A DNA stretch of 64,000 nt from G965200765 sp965203865 (GTDB lineage Bacteria > Pseudomonadota > Gammaproteobacteria > Arenicellales > JAJDZL01): contig OZ241916.1 in NCBI GenBank assembly GCA_965203865.1, positions 62,001 to 126,000 of the forward strand, given 5' to 3'. Both the position numbers and the translations under genes were made by a program. How positions within the stretch are numbered: the stretch's first letter is position 1; each line of letters begins with the position of its first letter. Below are positions 59,764 through 64,000 of the stretch, in pieces. The notes under the pieces were generated by a model that had not been told where the DNA came from, made no database searches, and saw only the letters and a program-made list of their open reading frames with translations.

Positions 59764-60309
59764 ATGAGTATTAATGTCTATAAAATTCAAGATTATGGAT
59801 TTAAACAAGGTGAAAAAATTTTCTTTGATACAAATATTTGGTTCTATATTTTGTTTCCAAATGAAAATAAAGCAAAAAGTACTACATATTCAGATGAATT
59901 TAAGCGAATACTTGAAACAAAATGCAATATTTATGTTGATGTCTTAGTTGTTTCAGAATTTATCAATGCTTATGCTAGGCGAAAATGGCAGATTGTTGCT
60001 CCTGAATGTGATAACTTTAAAAAATTTCGCAATAGTCCAAAATTCCAACCAATTGCAAAGGAAATAGTTGAATGTGCCAAGGTTATTATGAAAAAGAGTA
60101 AACGAGTAACCAGCCAATTTGAACTTTTAAATGAAAATTCTCTAAACAGCCTATTAGATGAGTACTCATTGGGAAAGACTGATTTTAATGACCAAGTCAT
60201 CTCCGAAATTTGTAAACGAGAAGGAATGAAATTAGTTACTGATGATTCTGATTTTCGTAATGCTGCGAACTTAACTATCATTACTGCAAATACCAGTATG
60301 TTAAAGTGA
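59764..60309 (+). CDS. PIN-domain nuclease
   Basis: A 181-residue PIN-domain protein with the complete acidic site: Asp22 in FFDTNIWFYIL, Glu65 in VVSEFINAY, Asp140/Asp143 in TDFNDQV and Asp160-163 in VTDDSDF. PIN proteins are Mg-dependent ribonucleases and the commonest toxin fold. No VapB-like antitoxin with a DNA-binding fold accompanies it; instead it is seven bases after a DUF4325 gene and belongs to the same operon as a GHKL ATPase. It is AT-rich, like the whole cassette. The RNA target is unknown. Confidence 0.85.
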   Translation: MSINVYKIQDYGFKQGEKIFFDTNIWFYILFPNENKAKSTTYSDEFKRILETKCNIYVDVLVVSEFINAYARRKWQIVAPECDNFKKFRNSPKFQPIAKEIVECAKVIMKKSKRVTSQFELLNENSLNSLLDEYSLGKTDFNDQVISEICKREGMKLVTDDSDFRNAANLTIITANTSMLK

Positions 60310-60358
60310 TAAGATACGCAAGTAATCCTGAATTAAACAATTTGGATCAGCTTTAGTT

Positions 60359-60541
60359 TTGGATGTGCTTCGCGAATGCCTAGAATATTACCTTGTTTCT
60401 TTTGTTGAGTTATACGATTTACGTAAGCTAAATATTGCAAATCGCTACAGGAGGGTCTTGTTGGAAGACCATACAGACTTATTGAAAATCAAATCAAAAG
60501 TCTTGCAAAGTGCTAATAATCATCGTTTGAAATGTCATTAA
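60359..60541 (+). CDS. Doubtful short reading frame after the PIN gene
   Basis: A 60-residue frame starting at TTG 60359, 50 bases after the PIN gene stop. The protein is amphipathic and charged (DVLRECLEYYLVSF, then YDLRKLNIANRYRRVL). There is no ribosome-binding site and no recognised family. It could be a small fourth gene of the cassette or a chance frame in AT-rich DNA; I put it near even. Confidence 0.3.
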   Translation: MDVLRECLEYYLVSFVELYDLRKLNIANRYRRVLLEDHTDLLKIKSKVLQSANNHRLKCH

Positions 60542-60555
60542 ATTCTAATTAGAAT

Positions 60556-61224
60556 TTAGGCTACTTTCGGGTATTTGCTTTCGTACAAAACTGCCACTGA
60601 ATTCAACAGTCTTCCAAACAGCATCTTCTCGTCTTTCCATAGTTTCTGGATTGTTTCGACGCTGTAGAACCCGTCGTCTGAAAGACGACGAACCATACTG
60701 ACAAGGTGTCCCTCTTCTTCCGCAAGCAACTTTGATAACTTGATATCCAGTTGGTTTGCTTCAATTGCTTTCTGCAAGATTTTGTATGCCCACACTGCAC
60801 GGAATTCAATGATTAGCGACATGTAGAGATACACGACTCTGGAATTTCCCGAGTCTCCGAAAATTCGAATTATGATAGCTTCCAGCTTGGAAAAATACAT
60901 TCGTGCAGAGGCGGGGGCCAGCATTGCTTTAGCCGAGTAGTCCAGTCGTCTTTGGGTGGACCGCTCTGCATGTCTTTTGAACAAAACTGCGTGGCCAGTT
61001 TCTTCGTTTAAATGCTTCAATGTTTGATAGTCCATGCCATCCCCGCGCTGGGTTGACATGATTTTGTAGCTGCCGATATGTTCCATGTACGACAGCATAT
61101 TCAGGAAAGCCCAAGTGAACTCGGAATCGCCGCACAACTGATTAAACAGTGTTTGTGCCGGTTCAACGAGGTTGGTGTTGTACTTCTCAAACTCCAAGTG
61201 TAAATCTGGAACTACTATTGTCAT
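60556..61224 (-). CDS. Ferritin-like diiron protein coupled to bioB
   Basis: A 222-residue helical protein with the full set of carboxylate-bridged diiron ligands: Glu48 (YMEHIGSYK), Glu75-x-x-His78 (EETGHAVL), Glu140 (LIIEFRAVW) and Glu170-x-x-His173 (AEEEGHLV). This E, ExxH, E, ExxH order is that of the ferritin-like superfamily of oxygenases and desaturases. It is the last gene of the bioB operon, and its start overlaps the bioB stop in ATGA, so the two are translated together. No family name is clear to me. It may oxidise an acyl chain in the pimeloyl branch, act in iron-sulfur repair of BioB, or be a neutral neighbour. Confidence 0.75.
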   Translation of the reverse strand: MTIVVPDLHLEFEKYNTNLVEPAQTLFNQLCGDSEFTWAFLNMLSYMEHIGSYKIMSTQRGDGMDYQTLKHLNEETGHAVLFKRHAERSTQRRLDYSAKAMLAPASARMYFSKLEAIIIRIFGDSGNSRVVYLYMSLIIEFRAVWAYKILQKAIEANQLDIKLSKLLAEEEGHLVSMVRRLSDDGFYSVETIQKLWKDEKMLFGRLLNSVAVLYESKYPKVA

Positions 61225-62237
61225 CCGGTAGCTGCCTGTTCGGTAGTAATGTTGGACTCCCTTTGATCATTATCGGAAAAATGAGCCGGCATGCCATCAA
61301 GACCCAGTTTTTCAAACAATGCATCGTCTTCGTTTAATTCTATGTTGTCAGTGGTCAGCAACCTGTCACCTACGAAGATAGAGTTTGCCCCTGCCAAAAA
61401 GCATAGTGCCTGCATTTCTTCGGTCATTGAACGACGCCCGGCAGACAGTCGCAGCATTGTCTTTGGCATCATGACCCTTGCTACCGCAATTGTTCTCACA
61501 AAGTCCAGAGGTTCCACTGATTCTGCGTTTCCAAGCGGTGTGCCGGGAATCGGTACAAGCATGTTGATTGGAACACTCTCTGGATATTCAGGAAGGTTCG
61601 CCAATGTCATTAGCATTTTCCCCCGGTCCGACCGAGTCTCGCCCATTCCGAGAATCCCCCCGCAGCAAACTTTCATCCCGGCTTCGCGAACATACTCAAG
61701 CGTCTGCAAGCGGTCGTCAAACGTTCGAGTTGTAATTATTTCCTTGTAGTATTCGGGCGAGGTGTCGATATTGTGATTGTAGTAGTCCAGCCCCGCCTCT
61801 TTCAGTTGAACAGCATTTTCGCGAGTAAGCAGCCCTAAAGTCATGCAGGTTTCCATTCCCAGGGACTTGACCCCCTTGATCATGCTGAACAGGTTTTTCA
61901 TGTGGCTTGGCTTTGGACCGCGCCAAGCTGCCCCCATGCAGTAGCGTGTAGCACCATCAGCCTTTGCTTCGCGCGCATCAGCAAGGACTTCTTCAACAGT
62001 CATTAACTTGCCTGGTTCGACTTCGGTTTGATATCGAATCGACTGGCTACAGTACTTGCAATCTTCCGGACACCCGCCGGTCTTGATGTTTATCAAACGA
62101 CTTTTTTGAACCTGGTTTGGGTCAAAGTGTTCTCGATGAATCGTTTGCGCCTTGTACAGCAAGTCGTTAAATGGCAAAGCAAACAATCTGTCAACTTGCT
62201 CTTCAGTCCACATTGAATCAGTATTTATTCGGTTCAT
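61221..62237 (-). CDS. bioB: Biotin synthase
   Basis: Radical SAM enzyme that inserts sulfur into dethiobiotin. The radical SAM cluster is CPEDCKYC (Cys56, Cys60 and Cys63 from the ATG at 62237) with the family strands GATRYCMGAAWRGP, MGMETCMTLGLL and YYNHNIDTSPEYY. The C-terminal part contains RLSAGRRSMTEEMQALCFLAGANSIFVGD. The sequence also has GLETCM-type Cys for the second cluster. A longer GTG start at 62273 is possible. The last three codons overlap the diiron gene. It lies on the strand opposite bioF-bioD-bioA. Confidence 0.96.
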   Translation of the reverse strand: MNRINTDSMWTEEQVDRLFALPFNDLLYKAQTIHREHFDPNQVQKSRLINIKTGGCPEDCKYCSQSIRYQTEVEPGKLMTVEEVLADAREAKADGATRYCMGAAWRGPKPSHMKNLFSMIKGVKSLGMETCMTLGLLTRENAVQLKEAGLDYYNHNIDTSPEYYKEIITTRTFDDRLQTLEYVREAGMKVCCGGILGMGETRSDRGKMLMTLANLPEYPESVPINMLVPIPGTPLGNAESVEPLDFVRTIAVARVMMPKTMLRLSAGRRSMTEEMQALCFLAGANSIFVGDRLLTTDNIELNEDDALFEKLGLDGMPAHFSDNDQRESNITTEQAATG

Positions 62238-62450
62238 TGACAAAATTTTTCCTAAACTCAATCTATTTTCCACCAGTTCACTGGCGGGTCAACACAATAC
62301 CTTAATTCGCAAAAATTTACCAATCGCATTGAATGGTAAACGGTCAAGCAATTGAATTTTATCAAGTTGCTGTACGATTTGTCGTCAGGAATATAGAAAG
62401 GTGCAATTACAAAAACAGAAACCACTTGCGATTGAGTATTTCGCGAATGG

Positions 62451-63821
62451 CTAAAATCCCAGTGTATTTTCATGAAACCAGTTCGGGTCGTCAATTTTCA
62501 GGTCGCCAATCGGTGCTGAAAACGCATCGCTAACCAGCATAGAGTAGTTGCTGCCCGTCAATGAAAGCAAAAACGCTTCCAGGTCCTGTTTTTCCTGCTC
62601 AGTCAAATTCAGCGGCCGTATTAGAGGAGAGAGCAACGGGTTGGAAACACCGCCTTGGTCGTAGAAGTCAATGATTTCCCGCAAAGTATCAAACTGTCCG
62701 TTGTGCATATAAGGTGCAGTCAATTCAATATTTCGCAAAGTTTGAGTTCGAAACTTCCATCGGTCGTTCGGGTTCTGTGTAACACGATAAAGGCCAAGGT
62801 CGTTGGGAAGAATTTGCCGGGAAACAGAATCAATTACACTCTGGGAAACTTCCGTGAAAACTCCGGGTGCCAGTTGCACCTTGGTAGTTCTTTTCGATTT
62901 TTCAGTGCCCTTTTGAAATGAAGCTGCATAACCTAGCCCTGTATTGTGAAATTTGTGGTCCGAGAATATCGCACTGTCCTTATCCATTTGGTGGCAAACA
63001 ATACACCTGCCTTTTCCGGAAAATATTCTGAACCCGTGTTTTACTGATTCATCTACTGCATCTGACTCTCCCCCAAAATACCATCGGTCAAATGGAGAAT
63101 CTGCAGACAGCAATGTTCGTTGATAGCTGGCTATAGCCTGACCAATCGTCAATATATTCGGCCCTTGGCCATTGAACGCGGACTCAAACAGTCCGTCATA
63201 GTCGTCCATTCTCCGAATCTTGTTCACTACATAGCCAATGGAAGGTGCAGCCATTTCGTTTTCGGCAGTCATCGGTTGCCAAACCTGATTCTCCAGACTG
63301 ACTTCGCGACCGTCCAGAAAAATACGCTGCTGATAAGCAATGTTGTATATCGTTGGAGAGTTTCTCAGGACTGAACGGCCTTCCACACCAACCGCTGTAC
63401 GTATCTCGTTGTTGGTAAATCCCTGTTCTGGAATATGACAGGTGCCGCATGCAAATGTATCGTTGATTGAAAGCCGACGGTCGTAAAACAATTTTCGCCC
63501 CAGGTCTATCTTGGCGCGAGTCAGCTGGTTGTTTGCAGGTACAGGTACTGCCGGCAGTCCGAGCGGAGGATTCTCGGCAATCTGAACCAAGTCCTGCCGA
63601 GCGCCGCGGCGATCCAGCAGACTACGCGAGTCAGATGTGTAATCCGAACTTTCGTATCCTTCCTTTACATCTCCAGGCCCTTCAACCAATGAAGAGTCAA
63701 GAATTTTCCCTGAGCCAATTTCTCCGCTGGTCTGTCCTGGCACATTGTCAACTCCAACGCATGCAATTAAAACAACCAGACATGAAGTTGCTGTAAATCC
63801 AGGTCGATATACCCATTTCAT
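62451..63821 (-). CDS. Dihaem cytochrome c peroxidase/MauG-family lipoprotein
   Basis: A periplasmic dihaem protein of 456 residues. The two haem-binding motifs are CGTCH at Cys125-His129 and CIVCH at Cys273-His277, and APYMHNGQFDTL near residue 383 gives the conserved distal residues. A lipobox LIAC with Cys21 follows the hydrophobic start, so it is probably a lipoprotein. Other blocks, SINDTFACGTCH, FTNN, RNSPTIYNIAY and RIFLDGREVSLENQ, match the CcpA/MauG family that reduces hydrogen peroxide or modifies a partner protein. It follows a SCO-family gene after six bases, which suggests a copper or haem assembly link. Confidence 0.92.
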   Translation of the reverse strand: MKWVYRPGFTATSCLVVLIACVGVDNVPGQTSGEIGSGKILDSSLVEGPGDVKEGYESSDYTSDSRSLLDRRGARQDLVQIAENPPLGLPAVPVPANNQLTRAKIDLGRKLFYDRRLSINDTFACGTCHIPEQGFTNNEIRTAVGVEGRSVLRNSPTIYNIAYQQRIFLDGREVSLENQVWQPMTAENEMAAPSIGYVVNKIRRMDDYDGLFESAFNGQGPNILTIGQAIASYQRTLLSADSPFDRWYFGGESDAVDESVKHGFRIFSGKGRCIVCHQMDKDSAIFSDHKFHNTGLGYAASFQKGTEKSKRTTKVQLAPGVFTEVSQSVIDSVSRQILPNDLGLYRVTQNPNDRWKFRTQTLRNIELTAPYMHNGQFDTLREIIDFYDQGGVSNPLLSPLIRPLNLTEQEKQDLEAFLLSLTGSNYSMLVSDAFSAPIGDLKIDDPNWFHENTLGF

Positions 63822-63827
63822 GGGAAA

Positions 63828-64000
63828 TCAATTCATGGAAGATTCAAGAAGCAGAGTTTCCAGATCATTGTAGAGAATATCCGGGTGCAGAAAAGAAGCA
63901 CTGTAAATATTGCGTATTCGAAGATTTTCGTCAATTAAAAACACGCGAAGCAGATGCGCGAATTCTCCGGTATAGTTGCCAGTCTCGTCGTACTCCCGGA
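63828..64000 (-). CDS. SCO family protein (5' part outside window)
   Basis: The C-terminal 57 codons of a SCO1/SenC/PrrC-family protein, read from the right edge: YDETGNYTGEFAHLLRVFLIDEN, then LRIRNIYSASFLHPDILYNDLETLLLE. These match the C-terminal strand and helices of the thioredoxin-like SCO fold, including the conserved His just after FLHP is approached. SCO proteins deliver copper to cytochrome oxidase or act as thiol oxidoreductases; together with the downstream dihaem peroxidase gene (six bases apart) it suggests one operon. The copper-binding CxxxC region is outside the window. Confidence 0.82.
   Translation of the reverse strand, partial: REYDETGNYTGEFAHLLRVFLIDENLRIRNIYSASFLHPDILYNDLETLLLESSMN

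Noticed and set aside
1..64000. CRISPR arrays, rRNA genes, replication origin, complete prophage
   Set aside because: I looked for regularly spaced repeats, rRNA signatures, DnaA-box clusters and phage modules and saw none beyond the isolated gp23 relic.

Overview
The window reads as a chromosome segment of a gammaproteobacterium of moderate GC content. This rests on gene order rather than marker identity: miaB-ybeZ-ybeY-ybeX-lnt, prfA with prmC, ispE-lolB, ubiE-ubiJ-ubiB, znuA divergent from znuCB-zur, and a broken-up biotin locus. A phasin, two autotransporter-type surface proteins and a remnant of a T4-like capsid gene of marine-cyanophage type fit an aquatic or host-associated lifestyle, but I cannot name a genus.

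Layout. 1-10.6 kb: a GDSL-lipase autotransporter (leaving the window on the left), an IS1595-type transposase remnant, and a giant (about 2,750 residue) Calx-beta repeat autotransporter with two G10 tracts at its 5' end, probably phase-variable. 10.9-14.2 kb: a copper/heavy-metal P1B ATPase and a convergent DUF318-type permease. 14.2-19.8 kb: an accessory island with a hicBA pair, an IS deletion derivative bounded by 19-bp inverted repeats, a BrnT-like toxin with an unrecognised partner, a decayed T4-like major capsid (gp23) fragment, an unknown gene with a C12 tract, a dead IS110 element whose 5' noncoding RNA region folds like a bridge RNA, and a DUF3883 gene with an in-frame stop. 19.9-25 kb: a minus-strand operon adk-hemB-DUF971-ubiE-ubiJ-ubiB (adenylate kinase, haem, ubiquinone). 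25-36 kb: a GATase, thrC, an M23 peptidase, a queuosine-precursor transporter, ispE-lolB-TPR lipoprotein, prfA, two tandem DUF5362-like membrane proteins, prmC, xthA. 36.2-39.4 kb: tRNA-Met, then the zinc uptake regulon with a Zur box between znuA and znuC. 39.4-45.9 kb: a BenE transporter, an aminotransferase, an acyl-CoA dehydrogenase pair, cysteine synthase and Bcp. 46-53.6 kb: miaB-ybeZ-ybeY-ybeX-lnt, mgtE, an IalB-like protein. 54-62.3 kb: bioF, phasin, bioD, bioA, then an AT-rich three-gene cassette (STAS-GHKL ATPase, DUF4325 STAS-like protein, PIN nuclease), then bioB with a diiron ferritin-like protein overlapping its end. 62.4-64 kb: a MauG/CcpA-type dihaem peroxidase and the end of a SCO-family protein.

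The two places most likely to hold something undescribed are the STAS-GHKL/STAS/PIN cassette at 58.5-60.3 kb, which looks like a partner-switch module controlling a nuclease, and the diiron protein translationally coupled to bioB in a biotin locus that shows no bioC or bioH. TTG starts are frequent in housekeeping genes here (ubiE, thrC, lolB, ybeZ, lnt, bioF, bioA).
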